From: Amycolatopsis sp. NBC_01488
Lineage (GTDB): Bacteria > Actinomycetota > Actinomycetes > Mycobacteriales > Pseudonocardiaceae
Direction: 5' to 3'
Assembly (NCBI RefSeq): GCF_036227105.1
Contig: NZ_CP109434.1
Span: forward strand, 2,918,001-2,982,000
DNA: 64,000 nt
This document shows positions 53,636 to 63,326 of this stretch, one piece after another. A model generated the notes under the pieces. It ran no database searches and had not been told where the DNA came from. It saw only the letters and a program-made list of their open reading frames with translations. A program made the translations under genes and the position numbers. Position 1 is the first letter of the stretch, and each line of letters starts with the position of its first letter.

Positions 53636-55054
53636 ATGGCTCCGAACCACAGCGACCAGCCGGCGGCGACCACTGGGGGCTTGCCTGCTCAGGGCTCGGT
53701 CGTCCCGCTCGGCGACAACTCCGCGTCGCAGAACATCGTCGACAACGCCCGCGGCAGTGCCGGCGGCTTCGACATGGGCAGCGACCGCGCGATCGCCAAC
53801 CCGCCGAACTGGAACGCGCAGGCCAGCCAGCAGCTCTACGATGGCGCGGTCAACAACAACGACCCCGGCACCGCGGAGGCGACCGGACAGGTCTGGTCGC
53901 ACCACGGTTCCGAGCTGAAGCAGGCGTCCGACCACCTGTACAACGCGATTGCCGAGCTGGGCAACGCCTGGGTCGGCCGGGGTGCCGCGGGCGCGCAGGG
54001 CGCGCTGGTGGCCATCGCCAACTCGGGTTCGCAGGCGTCCGAGGCCGCGCACACGATGTCGGACCGGCTCGCGCGGCAGGCCGCGGCGGCCGCCGAGGTC
54101 AAGAAGATGCCGGCCCCGAAGGACTTCGACCCCAAGCAGGCCATGGCGGCCGCGCTGGCCGGCGGCCCGGCGGCGCTGATCGCCGACCAGAAGGCCCAGG
54201 CGGACGCGGCCAACGACGTCAAGGCGCAGCAGGTCGCGTTCTTCAACGCCTACACCAAGTCGATGAGCGAGGTCGACAGCTCGACCCCGAGCTTCGGCCC
54301 GGAGTCGCTCGGCATGAAGCCGACGGGTTCGCACAACTCCGTGTCGTTCGGCGGGATCAGCAGCGTCGGCAGCGCGGGCCCGGTGCAGGGCCTGTCCGGC
54401 GCGGGCGGCGCGGTGTTCGCTTCGAGCACCTCGGGCTTCGGCGGTCACGGCGGCGCGTTCGACGCGCAGCACGCGGTGGTCGGCCCGAACGGCGGCCACA
54501 GCGGCGGCGTCGGGGGCTTCGGCCAGGACGCGGCGCTGGGCAGCGACGGCGCCGGCGGCTCCGTCGCGGGTGCGGGTACCGGAACGAGCACCGGCGCGGG
54601 GCACGTCGCCACGGGTGCCGGGCAGCCCGGCGGCAGCAACCCGCTCGGCAAGATCGGCATGGGCCTCGGCCTCGGCGGTGCCGCCGGCGGCCTCGGCGCG
54701 CTGGCTTCCCGCGCGCTGGGCAAGGGCAACCGGTCCGGCGCGAAGGCCGAGAACAGCACGTCGCTGGCCTCGGCCGACGGCCAGGGGCAGAGCGCCGCGT
54801 CGGCCCAGGCGCCGCAGCAGGGCGTCGTTTCGTCGGCAGGCACCATCGGCGGGCAGACCCCGCCGCCGATGAACCCGGGCGGCATGGGCGGCATGGGCGG
54901 CATGGCCCCGCACGGCGCCCAGGGCGAGCAGGACGAGGAGCACACGCACGCGTCCTTCCTCATCGAGGCGGACCCGGACGAGGCCTTCGGCGCGAACCAG
55001 GCGACTCCGCCGCCGGTCATCGGCGCGTGGTCCGAGGACGACGAAGACCGCTGA
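53636..55054 (+). CDS. PPE-like type VII secretion substrate
   Basis: 472 residues. The N-terminal 230 are helical, with WVG (W112) in LGNAWVGRGAAGAQGAL at the place of the WxG turn. The remainder is Gly/Ser/Ala-rich, low in complexity (for example GGAVFASSTSGFGGHGGAF), ending in a Met/Gly run and an acidic tail. This layout is that of PPE or EspB-like ESX substrates. It has no Sec signal. The immediate neighbour downstream is an EspG, whose known job is to bind PPE proteins in the cytosol, supporting the assignment. Confidence 0.75.
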   Translation: MAPNHSDQPAATTGGLPAQGSVVPLGDNSASQNIVDNARGSAGGFDMGSDRAIANPPNWNAQASQQLYDGAVNNNDPGTAEATGQVWSHHGSELKQASDHLYNAIAELGNAWVGRGAAGAQGALVAIANSGSQASEAAHTMSDRLARQAAAAAEVKKMPAPKDFDPKQAMAAALAGGPAALIADQKAQADAANDVKAQQVAFFNAYTKSMSEVDSSTPSFGPESLGMKPTGSHNSVSFGGISSVGSAGPVQGLSGAGGAVFASSTSGFGGHGGAFDAQHAVVGPNGGHSGGVGGFGQDAALGSDGAGGSVAGAGTGTSTGAGHVATGAGQPGGSNPLGKIGMGLGLGGAAGGLGALASRALGKGNRSGAKAENSTSLASADGQGQSAASAQAPQQGVVSSAGTIGGQTPPPMNPGGMGGMGGMAPHGAQGEQDEEHTHASFLIEADPDEAFGANQATPPPVIGAWSEDDEDR

Positions 55055-55114
55055 TCCTTTCGGGCCGGGCACGCTCACGGTGTGCCCGGCCCGGTTTCTC
55101 TTGGGGGTGGCTCG

Positions 55115-55900
55115 ATGCCGAACGCTGAGCTGCTCACCCCGGTCGAGGTGGACTTCCTGTGGGAGTCCGCCGGGCTGGGCGAGCTGCCGTACCCGCTGCG
55201 CATCCGCTCGCACGGCGAGACCGCGGACGAGCGGTCGTTGCTGCGTCAGCGCACGTTGGAAGGGCTGGCCGCGCGCGGGCTGGCCGACGGCCGCGGCCGG
55301 CCGGAACCGCACGTCGAGGACTACTTCGGCGTGCTGGCGCAGGCCGAGCTGAGCCTGGACGCGGTCCAGCTGATCGCCCCGGACGCCGAGCCGCTGCTGG
55401 CGATCGCCGGCGTGCTGGGCGGCCAGGGGCTGCTGGCGGTGCAGGACACGCGGGGGCTCCACTTGCAACCGTGCCCGGTGGACGGGCTGGCGAGCGCGAT
55501 CGTCTCGCTGCTCCCCGGCGCTCCGCGCGGCTCGGAGAAGTCGGTGACGGTCCCGCTGGAGCAGCTGGTCGGCGCCCACGGCGCCGACTTCCTTTCGCGC
55601 CGCGGCAACGGCGACGAGCGTGCTTCGGCCGACGATGACCGCAAGGCGCTGGCGAAGCTGCAGGCCCAGCCGCGGCTGCGCGGCGGCCAGATCGCGGCGA
55701 ACGCGCGTTCGCGCATGGGCGGCCGCACCCGGACACCGGTGCTGAGCTGGTTCGACACGGAAACGGGCCGCTACTTCACCCAGGCGACCCGCGGCCGCGA
55801 CGGCCGCGACTGGATCACGATCGCCCCGGCCGACGCGGCGACGCTGCGGCACCGGCTCGGCGAGATGCTCGCGGGGGCGTCGACGACCAGCCCGGTCTGA
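55115..55900 (+). CDS. ESX secretion-associated protein EspG
   Basis: 261-residue EspG family chaperone. It opens TPVEVDFLWESAGLGELPYPLRIRSHG, the family signature, has GLLAVQDTRGLHLQPCPVDGLASAIVSLL in the middle, and ends SWFDTETGRYFTQATRGRDGRDWITIAPADAATLRHRL. EspG proteins hold PPE-type substrates soluble and deliver them to the ESX channel. It is in line with the YxxxD and WxG genes, so the three form a substrate-chaperone operon. ATG preceded by GGGGG. Confidence 0.9.
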   Translation: MPNAELLTPVEVDFLWESAGLGELPYPLRIRSHGETADERSLLRQRTLEGLAARGLADGRGRPEPHVEDYFGVLAQAELSLDAVQLIAPDAEPLLAIAGVLGGQGLLAVQDTRGLHLQPCPVDGLASAIVSLLPGAPRGSEKSVTVPLEQLVGAHGADFLSRRGNGDERASADDDRKALAKLQAQPRLRGGQIAANARSRMGGRTRTPVLSWFDTETGRYFTQATRGRDGRDWITIAPADAATLRHRLGEMLAGASTTSPV

Positions 55901-55990
55901 CGCCTTCGCCTACCGCGGCGCGCGGTCTCCGCGCCCTCTGCCAGGATCGGGCTCCGGCTTCTCCGAGCGTGCGCGGCCGATGATCACTTT

Positions 55991-56013
55991 TTGTCGGTGG
56001 TGCGGGCTACGCT
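55991..56013 (+). promoter_or_regulatory. PafBC/RecA-NDp-type promoter of the second EspG gene
   Basis: TTGTCGGTG (55991-55999), exactly 8 bases, then TACGCT (56008-56013): a full match to TTGTCRGTG-N8-TANNNT. The start codon is 30 bases downstream with a GGGAGAG ribosome binding site. No LexA box is present here. Confidence 0.78.
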
Positions 56014-56042
56014 GAGCAAGAGTCCGATCCGGGAGAGTAGTG

Positions 56043-56855
56043 ATGCAAGAGTTCTTCTCGCCGCTGGCGTTCGACTTCCTCTGGGAGTCGGCGCAGGCCG
56101 GGGAGCTGCCGTACCCGCTGGTGGTCCGGTCGCACGGCGCGACCGAAGACGAGCGCGTCTCGCTGCGCCACCGCGTCGACGCCGAGCTGAAGGCGCGCGG
56201 CATCCGCGAACCCCGCGGCAGGCTCGCGCCGCCGATCGAGGACGCGCTGCAGCTGCTGGCCTTCGCGCCGCTGACGATCGACGCCCTGCACATCCCGCAG
56301 TTCGAGGCGCCCACCGTCGGCGTCCTCGCGGCGGCCGACGCCACCAAGGGCGTCCTCGCGATCCAGGACGCCGACGGCATCTGGCTGCGGGACCTCCCCC
56401 CGGACGGCCTGGTCTCCGCTGTCGTCGGAGTGCTCCCGGCCGGGCCGCGCGGGAGCGAGGCGTCGGTCACACTTCCGCTGGACGACGCCCTGCGCACCGC
56501 TCCGATCCGGGTGCCGGTGTCCCTGCCGGCCAACCCGGGCGGGGACCGGGGGAAGGCGCGCCGGACACCGCTGAGCGAACGCGTCACGGCCGACCCGCGG
56601 GAGGCGTACGGCCGGATCTCCGGGCAGCCGCGGCAGCGCGGCGGTCAGCTGGCAGCGAACAGCCGCTCCCCGGTCGGGGCCAAGCAACGGTCCCGGGTGC
56701 TGGCCTGGTTCGACACCGCGACCGGGCGCTACCTCAGCCTCTCCCGCGCAGGTACGGACGGCCGCGAGTGGGTCACGGTCGCCCCGGCCGACGCGGCGAC
56801 GCTGCGGACCCGGCTGGGCGAGATGGTGAGCAGTGTGTCCGACGGCACGCGATAG
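56043..56855 (+). CDS. ESX secretion-associated protein EspG
   Basis: 270 residues, clearly paralogous to the gene at 55115: SPLAFDFLWESAQAGELPYPLVVRSHGATEDE at the start, GVLAIQDADGIWLRDLPPDGLVSAVVGVLPAGPRGSE in the middle, and AWFDTATGRYLSLSRAGTDGREWVTVAPADAATLRTRLGEM at the end. The basic linker RGKARRTPLSERV resembles surface loops of EspG. It is monocistronic and is driven by a PafBC-type promoter, implying induction by DNA damage independent of its neighbour. ATG 56043; a GTG one codon upstream is possible. Confidence 0.9.
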   Translation: MQEFFSPLAFDFLWESAQAGELPYPLVVRSHGATEDERVSLRHRVDAELKARGIREPRGRLAPPIEDALQLLAFAPLTIDALHIPQFEAPTVGVLAAADATKGVLAIQDADGIWLRDLPPDGLVSAVVGVLPAGPRGSEASVTLPLDDALRTAPIRVPVSLPANPGGDRGKARRTPLSERVTADPREAYGRISGQPRQRGGQLAANSRSPVGAKQRSRVLAWFDTATGRYLSLSRAGTDGREWVTVAPADAATLRTRLGEMVSSVSDGTR

Positions 56856-57058
56856 CGTGACCACCGTGGACGCCGGCCGGGAACCCGGGCGCGGTATCGC
56901 CCGTTGACCTGCGAGAGGCTCACAGGGGATGAACGCGGCAGCGGACGGTACCCTGATGGGACGGGTGTCCAAGGCACCGCGGGTTGTCAAGATCGTGATG
57001 GCGGGTATCACAGGAGCCGCCCAACCAGGGAGGGTCGAGGCCACCAGGGCCGAGTCGT

Positions 57059-59467
57059 ATGAACCGGAAGAGCGTGCTCAGGAACCCACTGCTGTGGATC
57101 GTCGCGGGGTTGCTGGCGTTGTTCGCGTACAACACGATCTTCGACAGTGATCGTGGGTACACCCAGGCACCCATCTCGGTGGCGAACTCCCAGATCACCT
57201 CGAACAACGTCAAGGAAGCGAACCTCGAGGACAAGGAACAGCAGCTCAAGCTGCTGCTGATCAAGCCCATCGACGTCGACGGCCAGCAGGTCACCCAGAT
57301 CATTTCGCAGTATCCGTCGGATGCCACCCGGCCGATCTACGATTCGCTGATCGCGACCAAGCCCGGCGTCCCGCCGATCAAGTTCACCACCAAGGTGACC
57401 CAGCAGGGCGTGCTGACGCAGATCCTCATCTTCGCCATCCCGCTGGCCCTCGTCCTGGGCCTGCTGATGTGGATGATGAACAACGCGCAGGGCGGCGGCA
57501 ACCGCGTCCTCAACTTCGGCAAGTCCAAGGCCAAGCAGCTGAACAAGGACATGCCCAAGACGACCTTCGGGGACGTCGCGGGTGCCGACGAGGCCGTCGA
57601 AGAGCTGTACGAGATCAAGGACTTCCTGCAGAACCCGGCGCGATATCAGGCGCTCGGCGCGAAGATCCCGAAGGGCGTGCTGCTCTACGGGCCGCCCGGT
57701 ACCGGCAAGACGCTGCTCGCGCGGGCCGTCGCCGGCGAGGCGGGCGTGCCGTTCTACACGATCTCCGGTTCGGACTTCGTCGAGATGTTCGTCGGTGTCG
57801 GCGCGTCGCGTGTCCGTGACCTGTTCGAGCAGGCCAAGCAGAACGCGCCCTGCATCATCTTCGTCGACGAGATCGACGCGGTCGGCCGCCAGCGCGGCGC
57901 CGGCCTCGGCGGCGGGCACGACGAGCGCGAGCAGACGCTGAACCAGCTGCTCGTCGAGATGGACGGCTTCGACGCCCGCGGCGGCATCATCCTGATCGCG
58001 GCGACCAACCGGCCCGACATCCTCGACCCGGCGCTGCTGCGCCCCGGCCGGTTCGACCGGCAGATCCCGGTGTCCGCGCCCGACCTGCGCGGCCGCAAGG
58101 CGATCCTCGAGGTGCACGCCAAGGGCAAGCCGATCGCCCAGGGCACCGACCTGACCAGCCTGGCCAAGCGGACCGTCGGCATGTCCGGCGCCGACCTGGC
58201 GAACGTGCTGAACGAGGCCGCGCTGCTCACCGCCCGCCAGAACGGGCACGTGATCACCGACGTGGCGCTGGAGGAGTCGGTCGACCGCGTCGTCGGCGGC
58301 CCCGCCCGCAAGAGCCGGATCATCTCCGAGAAGGAGAAGAAGATCACGGCCTACCACGAGGGCGGGCACGCGCTCGCCGCGTGGGCGATGCCGGACATCG
58401 AACCGGTCTACAAGCTGACCATCCTGCCGCGCGGCCGCACGGGCGGGCACGCGCTGCTCGTCCCGGAGGACGACAAGGACCTGATGACCCGCTCCGAGAT
58501 GATCGGGCGGCTGGTCTTCGCGATGGGTGGCCGCACGGCGGAGGAGCTCGTCTTCCACGAGCCCACCACCGGTGCGTCGTCGGACATCGAGCAGGCGACG
58601 AAGATCGCCCGCGCGATGGTCACCGAGTACGGCATGAGCGCCCGCCTCGGCGCGGTCAAGTACGGCCAGGAGCAGGGCGACCCGTTCCTCGGCCGGTCGG
58701 CCGGGCGGCAGGCGGACTACTCGCTCGAGGTGGCGCACGAGATCGACGAGGAGGTGCGCAAGCTCATCGAGACGGCGCACACCGAGGCGTGGCACGTGCT
58801 CAACACCTACCGCGACGTGCTCGACGAGCTGGTCATCGAGCTCCTGGAGAAGGAGACGCTGACCCGCAAGGACCTGGAGCGGATCTTCGCGACGGTCGAG
58901 AAGCGCCCGCACATCACCGTGTTCAACGAGTTCGGTGAGCGGACGCCGTCGGACAAGCCGCCGATCAAGACCCCGGGCGAGCTGGCGATGGAGCGCGGCG
59001 AGCCGTGGCCGCCGCCGGAGAAGGAGAAGCCGGTCCTGAAGCCGGAGCCGACCCCGGTCGGCACCGCCCAGGGCGCGGGCGACCTGCCGGGCGGCCCGCC
59101 GTACCCGGCGCCCGACCCGAACGCCAACCCGTACGCCCCGCCACCGCCGGGCGCCTACCCGAACGGCGGCCGTCCGTACGGCGGCGCGAACGGCGGACCC
59201 AACGGCACGGCGCACTGGCCGCAGAACTACGGCGGCCAGCAGGCCGGCGGCCACCCGGGTGGCCCGGCGGGCCAGAGCGGCCCCCCGAACTACGGTGCCC
59301 CTCCGGGCTGGACGCCCGCGACCTCGCCGGGCGGCCAGCCGGGCCAGTCGTGGCGGCCCGGTGGTGAAGAACGCCCTCGTGAGCACGGCTGGTTCGCCGA
59401 CCAAGCCGGCAACCAGCAGAGCGAGGGGGAGCGACGTGACGTGGATGGACCAGACAAGTCCCAGTGA
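57059..59467 (+). CDS. ftsH: ATP-dependent zinc metalloprotease FtsH
   Basis: 802-residue membrane-bound AAA+ protease. A helix near residue 10-25 and another at about 120-140 flank a small exported domain. The AAA module has Walker A GPPGTGKT (211-218), Walker [17 protein letters not shown] and the SRH region [21 protein letters not shown]. The zinc site is HEGGH (433-437; Gly replaces the usual Ala). A Pro/Gly/Asn-rich tail of roughly 150 residues is characteristic of actinobacteria. Corresponds to Rv3610c and precedes the folate genes as there. No Shine-Dalgarno is obvious; GGGTCGAGG lies far upstream. Confidence 0.96.
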   Translation: MNRKSVLRNPLLWIVAGLLALFAYNTIFDSDRGYTQAPISVANSQITSNNVKEANLEDKEQQLKLLLIKPIDVDGQQVTQIISQYPSDATRPIYDSLIATKPGVPPIKFTTKVTQQGVLTQILIFAIPLALVLGLLMWMMNNAQGGGNRVLNFGKSKAKQLNKDMPKTTFGDVAGADEAVEELYEIKDFLQNPARYQALGAKIPKGVLLYGPPGTGKTLLARAVAGEAGVPFYTISGSDFVEMFVGVGASRVRDLFEQAKQNAPCIIFVDEIDAVGRQRGAGLGGGHDEREQTLNQLLVEMDGFDARGGIILIAATNRPDILDPALLRPGRFDRQIPVSAPDLRGRKAILEVHAKGKPIAQGTDLTSLAKRTVGMSGADLANVLNEAALLTARQNGHVITDVALEESVDRVVGGPARKSRIISEKEKKITAYHEGGHALAAWAMPDIEPVYKLTILPRGRTGGHALLVPEDDKDLMTRSEMIGRLVFAMGGRTAEELVFHEPTTGASSDIEQATKIARAMVTEYGMSARLGAVKYGQEQGDPFLGRSAGRQADYSLEVAHEIDEEVRKLIETAHTEAWHVLNTYRDVLDELVIELLEKETLTRKDLERIFATVEKRPHITVFNEFGERTPSDKPPIKTPGELAMERGEPWPPPEKEKPVLKPEPTPVGTAQGAGDLPGGPPYPAPDPNANPYAPPPPGAYPNGGRPYGGANGGPNGTAHWPQNYGGQQAGGHPGGPAGQSGPPNYGAPPGWTPATSPGGQPGQSWRPGGEERPREHGWFADQAGNQQSEGERRDVDGPDKSQ

Positions 59468-60050
59468 CGCCGACCGCCCGGTCTTCGACCAGGACCGGGC
59501 GGAGAAGGCGATCCGCGAGCTCCTCTTGGCATGCGGCGAAGACCCGGAGCGGGACGGTCTCAAGGAGACCCCCGCCCGGGTCGCCCGCGCGTACCACGAG
59601 ATGTTCGCGGGGCTGTACACCGAGCCGGACTCGGTCCTGGACCGCACTTTTGACGAGTCCCACGAAGAACTCGTGCTGGTCACGGACATCCCGATGTTCA
59701 GCCAGTGTGAACACCACTTGGTGCCCTTCCACGGCGTCGCGCACGTCGGGTACATCCCGAACGCCGCCGGGAAGGTCACCGGGTTGTCCAAACTGGCCCG
59801 GCTCGTCGACCTCTACGCCAAGCGGCCCCAGGTCCAGGAACGCCTGACCTCCCAGGTGGCCGATGCCATCGTCCGGAAGCTCGAGCCGCGCGGCGTGATC
59901 GTCGTCATCGAGGCCGAGCACCTCTGCATGGCCATGCGCGGCATCCGGAAGCCGGGTGCCCGCACGACCACCTCCGCCGTGCGGGGGCAGCTGAAGAACT
60001 CGCCGTCGTCGCGGGCGGAGGCGCTCGATCTGATCAGGGCACGCCGGTGA
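59436..60050 (+). CDS. folE: GTP cyclohydrolase I
   Basis: 204-residue enzyme of the first step in folate synthesis, turning GTP into dihydroneopterin triphosphate. Zinc ligands are in [11 protein letters not shown] (Cys and His) and [12 protein letters not shown] (Cys). [23 protein letters not shown] is the typical substrate pocket. GTG start with GGGGGAG five bases upstream, overlapping the end of ftsH by 32 bases in another frame. First of four coupled folate genes. Confidence 0.96.
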   Translation: MTWMDQTSPSDADRPVFDQDRAEKAIRELLLACGEDPERDGLKETPARVARAYHEMFAGLYTEPDSVLDRTFDESHEELVLVTDIPMFSQCEHHLVPFHGVAHVGYIPNAAGKVTGLSKLARLVDLYAKRPQVQERLTSQVADAIVRKLEPRGVIVVIEAEHLCMAMRGIRKPGARTTTSAVRGQLKNSPSSRAEALDLIRARR

Positions 60051-60892
60051 GCGTGGGGCTTCCCGCTCCCGGCCGGTGCGTCGTGATGGGCGTGCTGAAC
60101 GTGACGCCCGATTCCTTTTCGGACGGTGGCCGGTACCTCGGGCTCGACCAGGCGCTGGAGCACGCCCGCGAGATGTGGGCGCGCGGGGCCGACCTGATCG
60201 ACGTCGGTGGCGAGTCGACCCGTCCCGGTGCGGCGCGGGTGGCCGCCGACACCGAAATGCAGCGCATCCTGCCGGTCATCCGCACCCTCGCCGGCGAAGG
60301 CATTCAGCTTTCGGTCGACACCACCCGCGCGGCCGTCGCCGCGGCCGCGCTGGAAGCCGGGGCGAAGGTGATCAACGACGTCTCGGGTGGGCTGGCCGAT
60401 CCGGACATGGCGCGGGTCGCCGCGGACAGTGGGGTGCCGTGGGTGCTGATGCACTGGCGCGGGCACAGCAAGGACATGCAGGCACTGGCGAAGTACGAAG
60501 ACGTCGTCGCCGACGTCCGGGCCGAGCTGCTGTCCAGAGTGGACGAAGCGCTCGCGGCGGGCGTCGCCGAGAGTGCCATCGTGCTGGATCCTGGCCTGGG
60601 TTTCGCGAAGAACGCCGAGCACGACTGGGCGTTGCTGCGTGGGCTGGATTCGTTGCTGTCCCTGGGTTTCCCGGTGCTCGTCGGCGCTTCGCGCAAGCGG
60701 TTCCTCGGCCGCCTGCTGTCCGAAAAGGACGGTACGCCGCGCCCGCCGGACGGCCGTGAGGACGCCACCGCCGCCATCTCCGCGCTCGCCGCGGCCGCGG
60801 GGGCGTGGGGCGTGCGGGTGCACGAGGTCGGGGCGTCGCTGGACGCGGTCGCCGTGGCCGCCGCCTGGTGGAAGGGTTCGCCGGATGCCTGA
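60047..60892 (+). CDS. folP: Dihydropteroate synthase
   Basis: 281-residue TIM-barrel enzyme joining p-aminobenzoate to hydroxymethyl-dihydropterin pyrophosphate; the sulfonamide target. [18 protein letters not shown] and [14 protein letters not shown] are the two pterin-binding signatures, followed by INDVSGG and [21 protein letters not shown] provides the phosphate-binding lysine and arginine. GTG overlaps the folE stop (GTGA). Confidence 0.96.
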   Translation: MSVGLPAPGRCVVMGVLNVTPDSFSDGGRYLGLDQALEHAREMWARGADLIDVGGESTRPGAARVAADTEMQRILPVIRTLAGEGIQLSVDTTRAAVAAAALEAGAKVINDVSGGLADPDMARVAADSGVPWVLMHWRGHSKDMQALAKYEDVVADVRAELLSRVDEALAAGVAESAIVLDPGLGFAKNAEHDWALLRGLDSLLSLGFPVLVGASRKRFLGRLLSEKDGTPRPPDGREDATAAISALAAAAGAWGVRVHEVGASLDAVAVAAAWWKGSPDA

Positions 60893-61244
60893 CCGGATCA
60901 CGCTGACCGGCCTGCGGGTGTTCGGCCGCCACGGCGTGTTCGAGCACGAGAAGCGGGACGGGCAGGAGTTCGTCGTCGACGTCACGGTGTGGCTGGACCT
61001 CGGGCCGGCCGCCGCGTCGGACGACCTGACCAAGACGCTGCACTACGGCGAGCTGGCCGAACTGGCGGCGGGGATCGTCGCGGGCGAGCCGTACGACCTC
61101 ATCGAGAGCGTCGCGGGCAAGATCGCCGGCGAAGTCATGCGTGACGAGCGGTTGAGCGCGGTCGAGGTGACGGTGCACAAGCCGTCGGCGCCGATCCCGC
61201 TGACCTTCGACGACGTCGCGGTGACGGTGCGGCGGAAGCGATGA
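60885..61244 (+). CDS. folB: Dihydroneopterin aldolase
   Basis: 119 residues. [37 protein letters not shown] is the conserved N-terminus, with the catalytic Glu in the HGVFEHE segment; the substrate-binding Tyr lies in TLHYGELA and the lysine in VHKPSAP. ATG overlaps folP by 8 bases. Confidence 0.95.
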   Translation: MPDRITLTGLRVFGRHGVFEHEKRDGQEFVVDVTVWLDLGPAAASDDLTKTLHYGELAELAAGIVAGEPYDLIESVAGKIAGEVMRDERLSAVEVTVHKPSAPIPLTFDDVAVTVRRKR

Positions 61245-61732
61245 GCCGCGCGCTGCTGTCGCTGGGCTCGAACCTCGGCGACCGGCTCGAGTTCTTGAAG
61301 CTGGCCCTGGACGCCGTGCGGCCCGCGTTGGTCGCGGTGTCGAGCGTCTACGAGACCAAGGCGTGGGGCGTCGAGGACCAGCCGGACTTCCTGAACGCGG
61401 TCTGCGTCGTCGACGACCCGGCGCGCGACCACTGGGCGTGGCTGCGCACCGGCCAGGCGTCCGAGCGGGCGGCGGGCCGCGTCCGCGAGCTGCGCTGGGG
61501 CCCGCGGACGCTGGACGTGGACGTCGTCACCGTCGACGGCGTCACGTCCAACGACCCGGAGTTGCTGCTGCCCCACCCCGGAACCCCGGACCGCGCGAGC
61601 GTGCTGGTGCCCTGGGCCGAGATCGAGCCGGCAGCGGTCCTGCCGGGCCACGGCCCGATCGCGGAGCTGCTGGCAGCGCGCCCGGCGGCCGAAGTCGCGA
61701 CGGTCCGCCGGACGGATTTCGTCTTGCGCTGA
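61241..61732 (+). CDS. folK: HPPK, hydroxymethyldihydropterin pyrophosphokinase
   Basis: 163 residues. [13 protein letters not shown] is the start motif, [22 protein letters not shown] the pterin-binding part, and [12 protein letters not shown] the catalytic Mg2+ motif (RWGPRxLDIDLL in the family). ATG overlaps the folB stop. It ends the folEPBK operon at a large hairpin. Confidence 0.95.
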   Translation: MSRALLSLGSNLGDRLEFLKLALDAVRPALVAVSSVYETKAWGVEDQPDFLNAVCVVDDPARDHWAWLRTGQASERAAGRVRELRWGPRTLDVDVVTVDGVTSNDPELLLPHPGTPDRASVLVPWAEIEPAAVLPGHGPIAELLAARPAAEVATVRRTDFVLR

Positions 61733-61741
61733 GTAAGTCAA

Positions 61742-61800
61742 GACCCCGGCGCCCGTCGATCGCCGAGCTGTGGTTGCGGGTCGGCGATCGGGCCGGGGTC
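61742..61800. terminator. Bidirectional terminator folK/MerR gene
   Basis: Outer stem GACCCCGGC/GCCGGGGTC and inner stem CGATCGCCGA/TCGGCGATCG around a 14-base loop, between convergent genes. Confidence 0.8.
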
Positions 61801-62743
61801 AGCCGCGTAGCGCCGCGATCATGAACTGGACCGCCGGTTGGACTGTCGGGACCGGGGGCCACCCGTTGATGGTCGCCAGCAGCTGCCAGTACCTCTCCGC
61901 TCGCGGGTCGCCGCTCGTGGCGAACCGGTCCGCCATCTCGGCGCGGAACTCCGGCGAGGACGGGTCCTGGTCCGGCCGGGCCGTCGCCGCCGCGATCTCG
62001 GCCGCAAGCGTTTGCCCTGCCTTCGACGTGGGCGAATCGCCCGCCGTCACCGCCGCTTCGGCGCGTGAGACCCAGCTGGGCCAGTTCTCCTGCCAGGCCG
62101 AAGACGGCTGCTCGAAGTCGCCCTCGCGGATCTGCCGGGACTGGGTTTCGCTCATGCCGCGGATCAGGGCCCGGAAGTCCGGGTCCTGCACCAGCTCGGC
62201 GAACTCGATCCAGGCCTCGAGCTGCTCCGGCGACGGATCGTCCGGCAGCTCCGGCTTGCCCGCGCGCATGCGGCGGTAGAACTCCTCGTCCACCTCCAGC
62301 CCGGCCACCATTTCGTCCCAGAACTCGTCGACCAGCCGCTTGCGCTCTTCGTCGGACATCGACGCGAGACGGTTCATCAGGTTCACTTCCTCCAGCTCGG
62401 AATTCCGCTTGGCCACCGCGCGCAGCACCGCCCGGCGCAGCCGCAGCCGCCGGATCTGCTCGTCCAGCGCCTCGACGTGCCGGGTCGCCAGCTCGCCGAC
62501 CGTCGCCGACTGCGTCAGCGCCGCGGAGACGTCGGCGAGGCCGAGGCCCAGCTCCCGCAGCGTGCGGACCAGCTCGAGCCGGGCCATCGCCGCCGCGTCG
62601 TAGAGGCGGTAGCCGGCATCCGTCCGGTCGGTCGGGGGCAGCAGGCCCTCGTCCGAGTAGAAGCGGATGGTCTTGACCGGCAGGCCGGTCCGCCGGGCCA
62701 GCTCGCCGATGGTGAAGATCGCGGTGGTGCCCACAAGACGCAT
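61799..62743 (-). CDS. MerR family transcriptional regulator
   Basis: 314 residues. The N-terminal MerR helix-turn-helix is FTIGELARRTGLPVKTIRFYSDEGLLPPTDRTDAGYRLYD, followed by the dimerisation coiled coil (RLRLRRAVLRAVAKRNSELEE). The C-terminal part of about 190 residues is helical and acidic with several Trp, as in antibiotic-sensing MerR proteins, but I cannot name the ligand. The ATG at 62743 has AGTTCACC upstream. It is divergent from the DUF3180 gene over a 52-base gap containing a perfect palindrome, likely its operator. Confidence 0.93.
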   Translation of the reverse strand: MRLVGTTAIFTIGELARRTGLPVKTIRFYSDEGLLPPTDRTDAGYRLYDAAAMARLELVRTLRELGLGLADVSAALTQSATVGELATRHVEALDEQIRRLRLRRAVLRAVAKRNSELEEVNLMNRLASMSDEERKRLVDEFWDEMVAGLEVDEEFYRRMRAGKPELPDDPSPEQLEAWIEFAELVQDPDFRALIRGMSETQSRQIREGDFEQPSSAWQENWPSWVSRAEAAVTAGDSPTSKAGQTLAAEIAAATARPDQDPSSPEFRAEMADRFATSGDPRAERYWQLLATINGWPPVPTVQPAVQFMIAALRG

Positions 62744-62748
62744 GGTGA

Positions 62749-62769
62749 ACTCTCCAGTCGGGGGAGAGT
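62749..62769. promoter_or_regulatory. Probable MerR operator
   Basis: ACTCTCC-AGTCGGG-GGAGAGT, a perfect 7-7-7 palindrome between the divergent starts at 62743 and 62796. Confidence 0.65.
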
Positions 62770-62795
62770 CAACCCTCCCACGGTACGGTTGGGGC

Positions 62796-63257
62796 ATGCA
62801 CTTCACCCGGCCCCGTGACCTGGTGGTGGCGGGGGTACTCGGCCTGGTTCTCGGCTACCTGCTCTTCCTGACCGCGTACGGCTCGCTGCCCCAGCTGCCG
62901 ACGTTCGCCGGCGTCACCTTCGCCGTGCTGGCGGTGATCGAGGCCGGGCTCGCGCTCTCCATCCGCTCGCGGATCAAGAACGGCCGCGTCGTCGCCGCGA
63001 TCGGGATCGCCCGATCGGTGGCCCTCGCCAAGGCCTCGTCACTCGCCGGCGCGTTCATGGGCGGCGCCTGGCTGGCCGCGCTCGCCTACGTTCTGCCGCG
63101 ACGTGACGAACTCGTCGCGGCGGTCCTCGACACCCGGGCCGGCGTCGTCGGCGTGGCGTCGTCCGCAGCCCTGGTAGCAGCGGGTTTGTGGCTCGAGCAC
63201 TGCTGCCGGACCCCCCGTGACCAAGACCGTGAGCACACCCGCGGGACGACCGGTTAG
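62796..63257 (+). CDS. DUF3180 membrane protein
   Basis: 153 residues with four hydrophobic helices (about 7-28, 36-56, 80-105, 118-138) and a polar tail. This is the DUF3180 family (Rv3605c), always found after folK; the M. tuberculosis order folK-Rv3605c-Rv3604c is kept here apart from the inserted MerR gene. A TACGGT -10 box lies 6 bases before the ATG with no ribosome binding site, so the mRNA appears leaderless. Function unknown. Confidence 0.9.
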   Translation: MHFTRPRDLVVAGVLGLVLGYLLFLTAYGSLPQLPTFAGVTFAVLAVIEAGLALSIRSRIKNGRVVAAIGIARSVALAKASSLAGAFMGGAWLAALAYVLPRRDELVAAVLDTRAGVVGVASSAALVAAGLWLEHCCRTPRDQDREHTRGTTG

Positions 63258-63326
63258 CGCTCGATTCCCACCGCTCGCGGGACCGAGTAGGTCTCGTTCG
63301 GATTACGAGCAGGTACGGTGTCAGTC

